A DNA stretch of 64,000 nucleotides from positions 62,001-126,000 of the forward strand of contig NW_025892616.1 in the NCBI RefSeq assembly GCF_002878395.1, read 5' to 3'. How positions within the stretch are numbered: position 1 is the stretch's first letter; every line of letters begins with the position of its first letter. Of this stretch, positions 46,620-57,831 are shown piece by piece. The notes under the pieces were generated by a model that saw only the letters and a list, made by a program, of their open reading frames with translations, was not told where the DNA came from and did not search any database. This DNA comes from Capsicum annuum. Lineage: Eukaryota > Streptophyta > Magnoliopsida > Solanales > Solanaceae. Position numbers and translations under genes: made by a program.

Positions 46620-49153
46620 TGTAAGACCCTGCAAAATCCTAAGCTTAATTCAGTCCTGTAAAAGCAAGTAAGAGGTCCCAAACTTAGAAAAAAAATTCAG
46701 CTAAGTGTTCATACTTAGAGTTATTTTAGCCTTCATAAGTTGGAAATCCTTTTTCACGACCCTTATGATCTTCAAATATCTTTTTAGGTTGATTCATGAT
46801 CAGGAATGTCAGTAGGTGTTCTCGGACAAGTTTTGGATTTTTTGAACTTTGTTTGAAACACATTTGAATGCTCAAACTAGTGGATCGATGGGATATTAAT
46901 GTTCCACATCTCCCATCACGTCGATGAGTATTTTCCCCAGCTCCCAGTGAAAATTTGAGTGAACCAACACTGACTCAACGCGGTGCGTTAGCTATCATGC
47001 TGATGCCAACAACACAGTGTGTTGGTCTGTGCATCACTAATTCTATTTTCAGTAATTAAAAGCCGCATTCCTCAGGGGTATTTAGGCTTTTTACCTACGG
47101 TTATCAGCCCCAAAACACAAAATTAAGCCCCTTTAGAAGGAAAAATCATTCTCTATTTAGAAATTACTCATAAACAAAAACCCTAGGAGATCAAATTTCA
47201 AACTCAAGTCTTAATATTTCACCATTATTCTTCAAGAATTTAGCAACCAAGATATGTGAAGTATTCATCCTAAGGTTTCCTTCCACCCTTGTAGTTCAAG
47301 AAACTCTTTCTAAATTCAAGTTAATTGATTTCATGGATTTTATGTTGGATTTTGAATGTATTAATAATTTTGATGTTAATGGTGATCTAATTCCCTGATT
47401 TGTCCCAAGTTCATGCAAACTTGTCTAATTGTGAATTGAATTTTGTGAATTACATTTCAAACTCTTGAATTGTAAGTTGAATGTAGAATCCATGATATTA
47501 CAATATGTTTATTGCTATGTGAAATACCCATGCTCCCCAAGTGTTTGTAAAAATGCTTATGTGATTAGACTAGTCCAAGCATAACATGTTATTATGTGAT
47601 ATCAATCATGCACAAGCTCATATATAACAAGTGTTTGATCAAAAGATGACTAAGTGAATGTATTATTTGCAAGATAGTACCATGATGCTACTAAAGTCAT
47701 GCAATGATTTAGTTTTCATGCTACCGAGTCTTGAGGGTATTTAATACCCGACAATTTAGCTACTTCTCTAGAGACAGTGTCAGTTACAGAATAATCACAG
47801 TCATGTAACGATTAGTAGTACTCTCAGTCTATTATAGAATTCATAAAAAACTCAGTAGACTCAGTATCAGTCCATTCCAGTTCAGTATCCAGTTCAGACC
47901 TCCGTAACTTTAGTTGGTTAACAGAATTCAGTAGTATACTGTCAGTCAATGGAACTTAGTAAACTCAGTCCAGTTCAATTAGACAGTATAATCAGTAATA
48001 GTTCAGTCAAGCCTAGTATGAATTAGGAATCAGTTCAATATCTATTAAGTTGGGAGTAGGATTCAGCATCGAGCGAACCCAGGGATGGGGGCATTTCTGC
48101 CAGCAGAGGGTTTGACCCTTAGTAGCAATCCCTGTATTACAGAACTACGTAGCTAGGATAGGTTGAGATATTTTCCTACCAGACAAGGGTTGATATATCT
48201 CATATGAATTTTCCTACTACCGATGGTTGACGAAAGAGCTTTCTGTCAGAGTGGGTTAACTCATAATTGTCTTTACCCATGGCACGATATAGACACCCTT
48301 CACACTGGGGTTACAGGTTGAACCCTAATCTTTATAGAAAGGGATATGTCTGTTAGATGATTAACTGCCACATTCTCAATTTCAGTCTTTAGAATAGAAC
48401 TTAGTTCAGTTCTATGAAATCAAGATTGTCAGATACAGTCACTCAGTTCAGCATAGAACTCAGCACAGTTTCATAGAATTAGGAATACCAAATATAATTA
48501 TTCAATTAAAAGTATTACATTATCAGTGAACTCAAATATCAGTAAGTCAGTAATTCAAAACTCTATACCCAGTGTTATCACAACCTCAAATACAATTTAT
48601 GTATTTATGTAATTACTATCATTTAGTTATACTCATGTTATTTAGTTAGTGTTGTTCATGCATATGAACCCATGCATCTTAGCCTACCTCACTTATCATA
48701 CTAGTACATTCAAAGTACTGACGCAAACCTTTCTTTTATGCTATGATGTCTTATATCATAGGTTCAGATGCACGAGCTCCCGATCATACTTTGCAGCCTG
48801 ATCCATCAGCATCAGACTAGTGGTGAGTCCTTATAGTTTGAGGATGTGATTATTACTTCAGTATCTTAGTTTATCTATTTTCAGTAGTCGGGTTTAGTTG
48901 GGGCCTTTTCCCATCAACTCGTTATTTAGATAGTAGAGGTTTATCCAACTAGAGTATTTCAGATAGATGTATCAATATTCAATTTTTAGTACTTACTTTC
49001 AGTTTGAACCTTATGGAAAGTTTTCATCTAATTTCTGCATAGTATAGTATTATTATTCAGTTATTTTAGTAGGTACCAATCATGGGTTAGCTTGTGGTCT
49101 CTCAAAATTATAAGTACTGTGTAGCGTCCGAGGTACAGACTCAGGGTGTTACA
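46620..49153 (+). repeat. C 3' LTR (2534 bp)
   Basis: TGTAAGACCCTGC...GGGTGTTACA, aligned along its length with 39581-42140. It holds the less decayed start. The U3 modules (46870-47035) include ggatcgatgggatatt and cgcggtgcgttagct. Confidence 0.93.
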
Positions 49154-49913
49154 CTATTCTAGCCCTCTTGTTCTCTCTCTCTCACTCCTTAGTCTTCTTC
49201 TTCTCAATCTTTTAAGCATGGACCATCAATCTAGAAAGGTCCATCTCCTTAATCAGCATTGTGGTCCTACACTCTTTGATCACACTATCAGATACACCAG
49301 ACACATACTTGCTCATCTTAGACCTGCTATCATCTACCACGTGAGGAGCAAATCTAGATAACTAAGTAAACTTGAGGGAATACTCCTTCACACTCATTTT
49401 GCCCTACCTCAAGTTAATAAACTTTAACATCTTGGCTTCTCTCAACTCCAATGGGAAGAATCTATCTAAGAAAGATGTAGAAAAATCTTCCCATTCTATA
49501 GGCCCGACATCTATGCCTCTATCTACTTTCTACTGCTTAAACCATGTATGAGACACATCTTGCAACTGATAGGCAGCTAACTTAGCACTCTCACAAGCAA
49601 TTACCCACATAATATCTATTACCTTCCGCACCATTTCTAAGAACTCCTGCCGATTTTTTTTAGATTTGGATCCCAAACATAGAGGAGGATTTATTCAGGT
49701 GAAGTCCCAAATCATAGCTGCGGCAGTATTGGCCACTGGGTTGGACAGAATAGCAGCTGGCTGAGCATTATGAGCTGCTACAGATTGATCTAGAGTAGTG
49801 AATACAGAACTGAACTCTGCATGAGAAACATGTTCATTTAGGGGATCTTCCTGAATGGGTAGAAGTGCTGGCTGGTTTATGTTTCTTCTCCTATTTGTCT
49901 TTCTGGGAGGCAT
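49154..49913 (-). pseudogene. B gag N-terminal and capsid part
   Basis: The ATG on the minus strand at 49913 opens MPPRKTNRRRNINQPALLPI, DPLNEHVSHAEFSSVFTTLD and AAAMIWDFT, then a stop (Arg or Gln codon lost). It continues LGSKSKKNRQEFLEMVRKVI, AAYQLQDVSHTWFKQ, PIEWEDFSTSFLDRFFPLEL, REAKMLKFINLR and KMSKYVSGVSDSVIKECRTT, which is the Retrotrans_gag domain. One frame for nearly its whole length with a handful of stops. It is cut at 49154 by C and continues at 39580. Confidence 0.92.
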
Positions 49914-50118
49914 GTTCTGTAAATAGAAGGAATAATATATTAGATAGAGAATTTAACATGAGATAATGCTCAGTCACATAAAATGAATACTAAAAGAAGG
50001 GAAACTTTTCCTAAAACACCTAGTAGCCTCTTTCCCATAAGTGTGGCGCGCTTCATACCTATGCACAAGACTCTACTTGATGCAACTTTCAGACTTTTTA
50101 GGACACTTAAAAACCTTA

Positions 50119-50131
50119 GTCACTGATACCA
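50119..50131 (-). other. B primer-binding site
   Basis: Minus strand TGGTATCAGTGAC, matching TGGTATCAG of the initiator tRNA-Met site and diverging after it. It lies four bases inside the 5' LTR end at 50136. This variant with TGACTAAGG downstream is itself common in chromovirus leaders. Confidence 0.82.
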
Positions 50132-50135
50132 AGTT

Positions 50136-52524
50136 TATAATGCTCCGAGAGTACACCTTAGGTGTCACATGGTGCTTACAGTTTTGAGGAACCACAAGCT
50201 AAACCATGAGCTGGTACCTGCTGTGAGCTCTAAGTAGAACTCATAATGAAATAACATATGCGGAATTTAACTGAGGAATGACATAAGGTTTTAAGTCATA
50301 AATTTTATAAAATCTATAAAGCATAACCTATAATACTAATAAAATGTCTGACAATGACAACTGAAATCTTAACTGTTTGAAATATTTGAAAGCCTCTAAA
50401 CTAATTGAATGGGAGTTGATGGGACAGGCCCCAACTAACTTCATCTAGCTACTGAACTAAAAGTATGGAAATTAAATAGTTTGTCCTCAAAATATGAGTA
50501 CTCACCACTGCTATGGTTGATAGTCTAGAAAGTCTATGCGTGATTCAGGAACTGGGCATTCAAACCTATGATATGATACATCATAGCACAAGGAAAGAGT
50601 ATACGATCAGTACTTTAAATGTGCCACAATGAGGTAGGCTGATGTGCATGATTTTATAAATATTAATAATAACTGTATAATAATATATAACATGAAGTAC
50701 TGAATAAAGTGCATGAAATCTGTAGATAATGTAGATACCTAAAATATATAAATAGTGAGGATGCATGAAATCTATAAGTACTGACGATGCATGACCAAGC
50801 ATATAATATATTCTAAATATAATCTATAAATACGAAATACTAAAATCTGATAAATGAAGTACTAATATCTATATGTTATGGTTAAGCAACAAAAACTGAA
50901 TTACTAAATTGATTACTGCGCTGAGACTATGGGAGGTATCATCTAACCGACATGCCCCAATCTAAGCTAATTGGGGTCCAAGATTTAACCCCAGTTGGAA
51001 GGGTGTTAGTACCATGCCAGGAGTACCAATGCTAGCTGTGTGGATCCACTATACTAATGTACTATCCCGAAGGACTAAGGATGTCAAGCCTAAACCGATG
51101 GGTGACCTTTATGAGGTAGTCAAGCCTAAACTAATGGGTGACTCCTTATATCCTACGCTGGCTACATAGTTTTGGGGTACAAAGACTACTACTAACAACT
51201 CTGCCTATCTGATGGGGAAGCATAAACCCTGTACTCACTCGGTGCTAAATCCTACTCCCTACTGAAATGACTTGGAATGCTAAAATATTCTAAGTTTAAC
51301 TGATTCTGATGACTTACTGAACTAATAATGCTCATAAAATAGTCTTAAACTATTTTGAAGATACATAACCCCCACGACTCAATAGCAATAATAGTAAAAT
51401 AGTACTTAAGCTTGGAGGACATAACATGAAAGCTTTTATCAAATATTTATTCTTGTAGGCATTTTATCAAACACCAGATATAGCATTATTTCGACATCAA
51501 TAACACTTAATCATAATTTAAATCAGTGAATAAAAATACTAGAACATGTGGGGTCTGATAAACAACAACAATTTCATGTAAACATGGTATAGAATTGCAA
51601 TTAATGGGAGTTCATGGTTAAAATCACAATTTAAAATTATAATAACTTGTAAAGATTACAACTTTAAATTTAAAGAAGGATACTTGGACTCCATGGGTTG
51701 AAAGAACCCTGATGAAAACTTAACATACCTGGGTTGATGAATTCATGAGAATTGATGGTGAATTCTTGAAATTTGTTCTTGAATTCTGGAGGCTAGGGTT
51801 TATTCTTTTAAGAGAAGGTGATTTCAATTTGGGGAAAATTGTTAAAAGTGGTGTAAAAGTGGTATTTAGGGACTAAAATCCTATGTTTGGACTAAATAAG
51901 GTGAAGGAGAAAGAATTAAAAGCCCTTAGGAAAATTAAAACTCTGAATTGGAAATCCTGATTTTGACAGCCAATGCGATGCGGTACAATTGCATCGGGCC
52001 ACTGGAAAAAGAAAAATTCTGAACTGGCATTTTGGCGTGATGTGGCACCATCGTGATGCCTCATTGGAAAATAATAATTGTAAAATAACCTAGCAGCGTG
52101 ATGTGGTGCTTATCATGATGGTACACTGGAAAAGGAAGAATGCTATTTTTGGGGTCTCCGCGACACGGTGCTGCTCGTATTGAGCTACTACTTTCACTAA
52201 AAATTCCATAACTTCTCACCCGAGTATCAGATTTGGACAAAATTTATATCATTAGAAAGATAATTCAATTTTCCACTTCTTGGTGGTTTTGAGCTGGAAA
52301 ATATTGAGTATATCAATATATATGCTTATTTAAAGTTGACTAAAGCAACATTCTTATCAAAATTTCAATCGGTAAGAGTTATTTTGATTCGTCTAATAGT
52401 TGGGAGTTATTTGAGACCTTAATATGCATCAAACTAACTCATAATTCTACCAAATAACCATGATGTACTATGCATGATCTTGAAACATGATGCCAACATT
52501 GGTTTGGAATTTTGAGGGATCACA
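50136..52524 (-). repeat. B 5' LTR (2389 bp)
   Basis: Plus-strand reading tataatgctccgag to gggatcaca, paired with 33840-35504. It holds the segment missing from the 3' LTR (50602-51381), which contains gtgctaaatcctactccc and other typical LTR text. The U3 array is at about 51968-52190, its CpGs largely turned to TpG or CpA (for example gcgtgatgtggtg). Confidence 0.92.
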
Positions 52525-52529
52525 AATTA
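52525..52529. repeat. TSD of element B, right copy (aatta)
   Basis: Identical to 33835-33839. Confidence 0.9.
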
Positions 52530-52769
52530 TTGTTTATGTATCATATAGAAGTGAATTAAGACACCTTAGCCTAGTCTGGGGTAGAATTTCTTGAATATGG
52601 AACTCGAGAATTAGAAGTGGGTTCCTCCAGACCATCTTAAGCCAAAACTTATGTTAACCCTTATGGACGTATTTACATATGTTAGACATAGTTGAGACTA
52701 TTAAGCCTTCAGTATAAGGTTACTTCGTGACCTGGTAAATCGTGATGATTTTCCCAAACTTTGATTTTT

Positions 52770-53190
52770 AGCCTATAGATGTGAGATTCCTTATAGATTT
52801 GATATGCCTCATAATTATGATTTATGTCTTATTGATATATTATGCCTCCTAGATGTGAGATGTCTTATTAAAATATTATGCCTCCTAGATATGAGATGTC
52901 TTATTGATAGGACTCCTAGATGTGAGATGCCTTATTGATAGATTATGACTCCTATATTTAAGATACCTTTTGGATATATTATGTCTCATAGATGTCAGAT
53001 TCCTATTTGATATATTATGCCTCCTAGATGTGAGATGCCTTATTGATAAATTATGCCACATAAATGTGAGTTGCCTATTTGAATTATTATGCCTCTTAGA
53101 TGTGAAATGTCTTATTGATATATTATGACTTATAGATGTGAGATTCCTATTTTATATATTATGACTCCTAGATGTGAGATGCCTCATAGA
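52770..53190. repeat. 36-bp minisatellite in A 3' LTR (about 11 units)
   Basis: Units cctcctagatgtgagatgcc then ttattgatatattatg, partly shortened (for example near 52905). About five units exist in the 5' LTR, so copy number diverged after insertion of A. Confidence 0.85.
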
Positions 53191-53989
53191 GATGATTTAT
53201 AGCCTTAGATATGATATGCCTCATAGATACGACTGATAGCCTATAGAGATGCTTTGCCTCATAGTTATACTATGGCTTATTGATATGACAGGGATTACAA
53301 ATATGATTATTGATAGGAGTTTTAGATATGTATGTATGCCTAAGGCTATGATTATGATGTTGTAATTATCCAGGAAATATTATTGGGCTCAAGGCCATGT
53401 TATGATATCGGTTGGACATCTGAGAAGTGTTTATCCTTGTAAAGGATATGGTTGTAGTTTATAGATGTAATGATGCTTATGGTTTCATTGTTTGAATATT
53501 GGTGAAGGAATGTATAGATTTGGTACATTCATTATAACTAAAGTGGTACATGATACGATTCTAATTTAAATATGATTTTATTACTGTTTTTGCTAAATAG
53601 GGGTTAAAGCCCACCTTTCACTTTAAAAATGGATTTCCTCATAGCAATAATTGCATGTCTTAATGAATAACCTATGTGTAAAGAGATGAAAAATGATGTT
53701 TCAAAGATTTTACTGAGACATATTCAAGTCTATGATTTAATAATACTAATTACTCCAGTCATGAGGAATTCCGATCCTTTCTATACTTTTATAATAATTT
53801 AGTCTCAAACTTTATCTCGGGCAATGGATTTACAGATTTAAACTTTTGTTTCATAACTTAAGTTCTGCACCTATTATATATCTATATACATATCTCTTCA
53901 GTGTAGGTCAGAGGAGGATAATGTATTGACAATATAAATTCATAGTAAAACCCAATTACAGATTATTATATTGATGTTATATAAATGTG

Positions 53990-54315
53990 TTGATGATTAT
54001 GATGATATACTTATATACCCAACAAGTCTGGAGGATGATTATGATGATATGCTCATATAGTCAGCAAGATAGAAGGATGAATATGATGATATGCTTATAT
54101 ACCCGGTAAGGCTAGAGGATGATTATTATAATATGTGTATATACCTAGCAAAGTGGATGATTATGACTATATGCTTATATACTCAGCAAGGCTGGAGGAT
54201 AATTATGATGATATGCTTATGTATCCGGCAAGGTCGGAGGATGATTATGATGATATGCTTATATACCCAGCGAGGCTGGAGGATAATTATGATGATATTC
54301 TTATATACTTGATTT
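53990..54315. repeat. 42-bp minisatellite in A 3' LTR (about 8 units)
   Basis: Units gatgattatgatgatatgct then tatatacccggcaaggctgg ag. One unit is shortened (about 54150). Open stretches on both strands here (for example 54091-54312) are repeat by-products. Confidence 0.87.
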
Positions 54316-55664
54316 GATTCTGGAGGTTGATTAATAAAATTACCAATTTGAGTTCGAATATACATTATGATAATTTAATTAGTTTTGGTAATTTGGATTC
54401 TATTGTATTCATCCTTGCATGTGTATTGACTATCACTAGTATGTTCATATATCTATCAGCCTTATGGGGGTTGCATAGGTATGTGTGATAACTATGACTT
54501 GTGGTGTGTTATATGTTGATTGAACCTTCTGATCCTAGGGCAGTAGGGGTTTGTGAAAGGCTGGATTAGGTAATATTTATCTAAACTGGCTGATTCATTG
54601 CGCTGTTGTTGCTATTGTTATTGTTATTGTTATGATCATTATTATGGCTAGTTTGTGATAGATTGGTCAAGGATTCGGTATCGTGATTGAAGGTACGATT
54701 CTAGCTCTTCTATCTTACAATTATATTATTATAAATGAGTACCTCAGGATTAAATGTATGGATTATAAACCATGGTATATTCTAGCACTAGTTCTTGCTA
54801 TGATTATGAGGTGTTACAATGCTAGTCTGATGATTTAGGTTGTACCTCAAGTTGACCTTGTTTATATATATATGTATATCTAGTTGTACGTAGTTATGGT
54901 ATTACCACATATCCCTTCCTTCATTTATTCAAATTGTATATTCATTCCTTAGCCTTGTATACTGTTATAAATCCTTCTTTATCCCTTTATTCATAGATTC
55001 ACCTGTGATATATAGTATAATGGTGAGATTCATATTATGGATGGAAAAGGATAGTTAATCCTTAATACTTCCGTAGCCTCATTATATCAGTTTCTTAGAT
55101 ATGAATTGGATATTTTATCCTTATTATGTCATTGGCTTTTTTATGTGGTTGCTGGACCCTTGGGTGTTGTTTTCATTCTATTTCTATGTTATATGTATCT
55201 GTATTTTCTTTGGAGCTCAGTCGATAGTTGCCTACTGAGTACCACATGTTTGGTACTCATACTATACTTTTGTAGCCTGTAGATCATAGCATGGGTTATA
55301 ACCAGTGTTATGTGTTGTGTGGAGAATATAGGGTTCGGAGACATAGAGTGAGCTCCTGATGTTCAAAGTATTACTTCTCTCCCACTTGTACTATACTAGT
55401 CTTTATGTTGTATTCCGAGATGATTATATCTGTATATTCATTTAGTACGTTATGAGTATCCTTTTTTATGTTAGAAGCTCTTACATTGATTCCTCTAAGT
55501 TTTCAGATTATCTTATATATGTTAGAAGTTTATTATATTTATTCCTCATTCTTACCTTCATTCTTTTGGTACTTCATTACCAGTAGTTTTGGAATACAGG
55601 ATTAGCTTGCCTACTTATGGGTTATAGTAGGCTCCATCATGACCTAAGAAATTAGGTTGTGACA

Positions 55665-55669
55665 CCACG
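55665..55669. repeat. TSD of element A, right copy (ccacg)
   Basis: Matches 24380-24384 at four of five positions. Confidence 0.72.
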
Positions 55670-56385
55670 TCAGTTATTGTTCGTACCTTTACTAAGGAGC
55701 TGAACACACTTCCAGTTAGGGTTATTGGTCGGATCCTAGTTAGCTTAGATTGGGGTATGTTGGTTATTAGTATCTCTCATGGTTCACATTCTATAGTTTA
55801 GATCCTGGTTCATTCATGACCTTGTATTAAGTTATTCAGTTCATTATATAACATATGTTCATTACTTGGTCTTGCATTATTTTATCATGTTACGTGTACC
55901 ATGTTCACCTTTTATCAATTATTTCCTACCTCACATATTTAGTATATTCAAAGTACTGATTTCATACTTTATTTTATGCTATATTGTTTCATAATATATG
56001 TTCTGACGCTCAGCATCAAAATTGCACCTAGTATGATTTGTTATCATATCAACAAAAATATTTTGGATTAGTCCTCATCATGCGAGGGAGAGATTTAACA
56101 TTTCATTTTATTTTGTCATTGTCATTCCTAATTTTTATACAATTGGAGTTTGCTAGGGGCTTTTCCCTATAACTCATCTTAGTAGAGGCTTTTTAGACTT
56201 ATAGTTTCATGTTCAGCGTATGATTTCTTTTGAATATTTATTTAATTATTCAGTTTAGCTTCCATGTAAGTGTTTTTCTATAAATTATTATCGATACTCT
56301 TTTTTTCCAGGCCATAGGTTAGCTTGGGGTCACCCATGTTTCTAAGCATTGTGTTATGAATAAGAGATGGTCTCAAGTCGTAACA
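55670..56385 (+). repeat. D 3' LTR, second part (716 bp)
   Basis: Resumes after A and ends CAAGTCGTAACA at 56385. The wording attacttggtcttgcatta, cctcacatatttagtatatt and ggggcttttccctataactc parallels U5 of the E LTRs, supporting the join to 22821-24384. Confidence 0.8.
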
Positions 56386-56560
56386 CCTAGGAGACAAATG
56401 AAAAGAAAATGAACTATCTACAACTAGAAAATGATTATCCTAGGATATGGATGAAAAAATAACTGTCTACTACTAGGCAATGTTTATCCTAAGAGACAAA
56501 TGCAAAATAACTATTCATTACTAGAAAATATTTGTCCTAAGACACAAATGGAAAAATAAT
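56386..56560. repeat. About 50-bp tandem array next to the end of D
   Basis: Units begin cctaggagacaaatg (56386), cctaggatatggatg (56439), cctaagagacaaatg (56488) and cctaagacacaaatg (56536, partial), spacings 53, 49 and 48. The first unit starts exactly at the LTR end of D. Units share actatctacaactagaaaat-type interiors. Confidence 0.78.
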
Positions 56561-57831
56561 AAATATATGCATGAAATAAAAAAAGAGTGAGATGTTTTGC
56601 TGTAATCCTATTTGCAAGCTTAAATATATGAAATATCCTTCATATCTACAAAATGGCCTCTGTTTTATGAAATGAAAGAAAGGTCATGAGTTTCAAAATA
56701 GTGGCCACTTTGTGGCCTTAGCTTTGTGTATAATAGCTTCTGTTGTTTCTATGTCCAACCTTGACATTATCTTGGGTAGATATTCCTTGTTTTATAGATG
56801 ATCTCTTTGATGAACGTCGTTTAGACCCCCATATCAATCTTATTAGTCTCATCCAACAAACACTAAATCTTTTATTTATTTTAATACTTATCAACTGCAA
56901 TAAATAATTGTGTGTATTATTTTTCTCGAATCATGTCACATTTGATAGGCTGGTAAGACATTGCTTTGGTAGTTAAGAAGTTGATGGAAAAGTTTGAAAT
57001 GATTTCTTGGTTGTTTTAACAATGACTGACTGAAAGAAAAATAAAAAGGAATAATGTGATCAAAAGAAAAAGTATATGACAAAAAAAGTTCCTTTAGGAA
57101 ATAGGAAGAAAGAAAGAAAAATACTCTTTTGAATGTTGTAGTCACCTCTAATGATTGTGACATGAAATTTTATTTAAATGACCTTATCTGTCAACCCAAT
57201 CTGAACATTATTCTTTTTGAATATTAAAAATTTAAAGTCAGTCTTCTAAGTTGTGACTTTTGATTTAGACGTTCGACCATAAAGAGACTAGTGTTGCCCC
57301 AAAAAGTTTTCACCCACATGTCTCTCTTATTTACTTTTTTATGTCTCTTACTGACCATTACATTACAGTAGCCTCGATGTATTTTTCCAATTAAACTCAC
57401 TCATTGTTACTGTTGCTCAATTCAATAATGCCTTATGGTGATTACGGGAACCTCTATAAGAATCTCTTATGCAAGTGACACAATATTGCTTTTTATGCTA
57501 ATCAACACTGAAAAAGAATGCTTGACTTGTTATTCTTAAAAAATGCATATAAGATTTTTATTTGGGCTATAAAATGGTTTTTGGACAGGGTTAGAAAGAA
57601 TGGGAATACATGAAGGCTGAAATATAACACATATAGCTGGGTTAAGACTTACAACATCTGGAATTGACCCTTTTAATAAAATAAAAACTTTTTTTCCCAA
57701 TTTTTGTGATTAGGAATTTTTAGGCCTTTTTCTTGGTTTGACCAATCCCAAGGAAAGGGCTACCTATGTATCCTATCAAAAATAAGAATTAGTCAAACAC
57801 AGTTGATATGGCTCAACCTCAGGCCTAGCCG
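56561..57831. other. Unassigned intergenic sequence
   Basis: 1.3 kb without recognised LTR, pol or gag text. AT-rich. Minus-strand open stretches at 56718-56900 and 56936-57163 show no known motif. No splice-site-bounded exon I would defend. It may be the host DNA into which D and I inserted, or an older unrecognised repeat. Confidence 0.5.

Larger units (their letters stand above)
39581..49153 (+). mobile_element. Element C: internally rearranged chromovirus, plus strand (youngest nested layer)
   Basis: LTRs 39581-42140 and 46620-49153, PBS at 42145, gag, protease and partial RT, then 1.8 kb of non-coding sequence in place of RNase H and most of integrase, then the integrase C-terminus, chromodomain and PPT. 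It splits the gag of B. The first 118 LTR bases differ at about 10 positions, nearly all transitions, the lowest divergence in the nest. C could not have moved itself; it either relied on enzymes from relatives or lost them after insertion. Confidence 0.92.
33840..52524 (-). mobile_element. Element B: complete chromovirus, minus strand, split by C
   Basis: LTRs at 33840-35504 (3') and 50136-52524 (5'), perfect TSD AATTA, PBS at 50119-50131, gag from 49913 leftward, interruption by C (39581-49153), then the rest of gag, protease, RT, RNase H, integrase, chromodomain and PPT down to 35505. All domains are in canonical order on the minus strand. Excluding C it is about 9.1 kb. Stops and shifts are fewer than in D. 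LTR divergence over 145 hand-aligned bases is about 14%. Confidence 0.94.
24385..55664 (+). mobile_element. Element A: LTR retrotransposon with long LTRs, hosting B and C
   Basis: LTR pair 24385-28388 and 32275-33839 plus 52530-55664, flanked by a near-perfect TSD. A primer-binding site (28392) and a gag-type zinc knuckle (29303) lie in a 3.9-kb internal region. The LTRs (about 4.0 and 4.7 kb) are longer than the internal region. No RT, RNase H or integrase could be recognised, so A is either non-autonomous or decayed past recognition. LTR divergence is the highest of the nested set (about 25% in a 110-base hand alignment). Confidence 0.85.
52530..55664 (+). repeat. A 3' LTR, second part
   Basis: Continues the LTR from 33839 and aligns with 25855-28388 in the 5' copy, ending GGTTGTGACA. 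It includes expanded versions of the 36-bp and 42-bp minisatellites. About 235 bases at its start have no counterpart in the 5' LTR, which seems to have lost them near 25860. Confidence 0.85.
19432..56385 (+). mobile_element. Element D: 5'-truncated chromovirus hosting A, B and C
   Basis: Coding text from the end of protease through RT, RNase H, integrase and chromodomain (19432-22522), then a PPT and a 3' LTR at 22821. The LTR is interrupted at 24384 by element A and resumes at 55665, ending at 56385. It is cut on the left by F. The two LTR pieces total about 2280 bp, matching the 2277-2425 bp of the related LTR in E. It is the oldest layer that can be followed across the window, and heavily mutated. 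Confidence 0.82.

Noticed and set aside
53990..54315. Regular repeat array that could be mistaken for a CRISPR
   Set aside because: Head-to-tail 42-bp units without unique spacers, inside a plant LTR with a matching array in the paired LTR.
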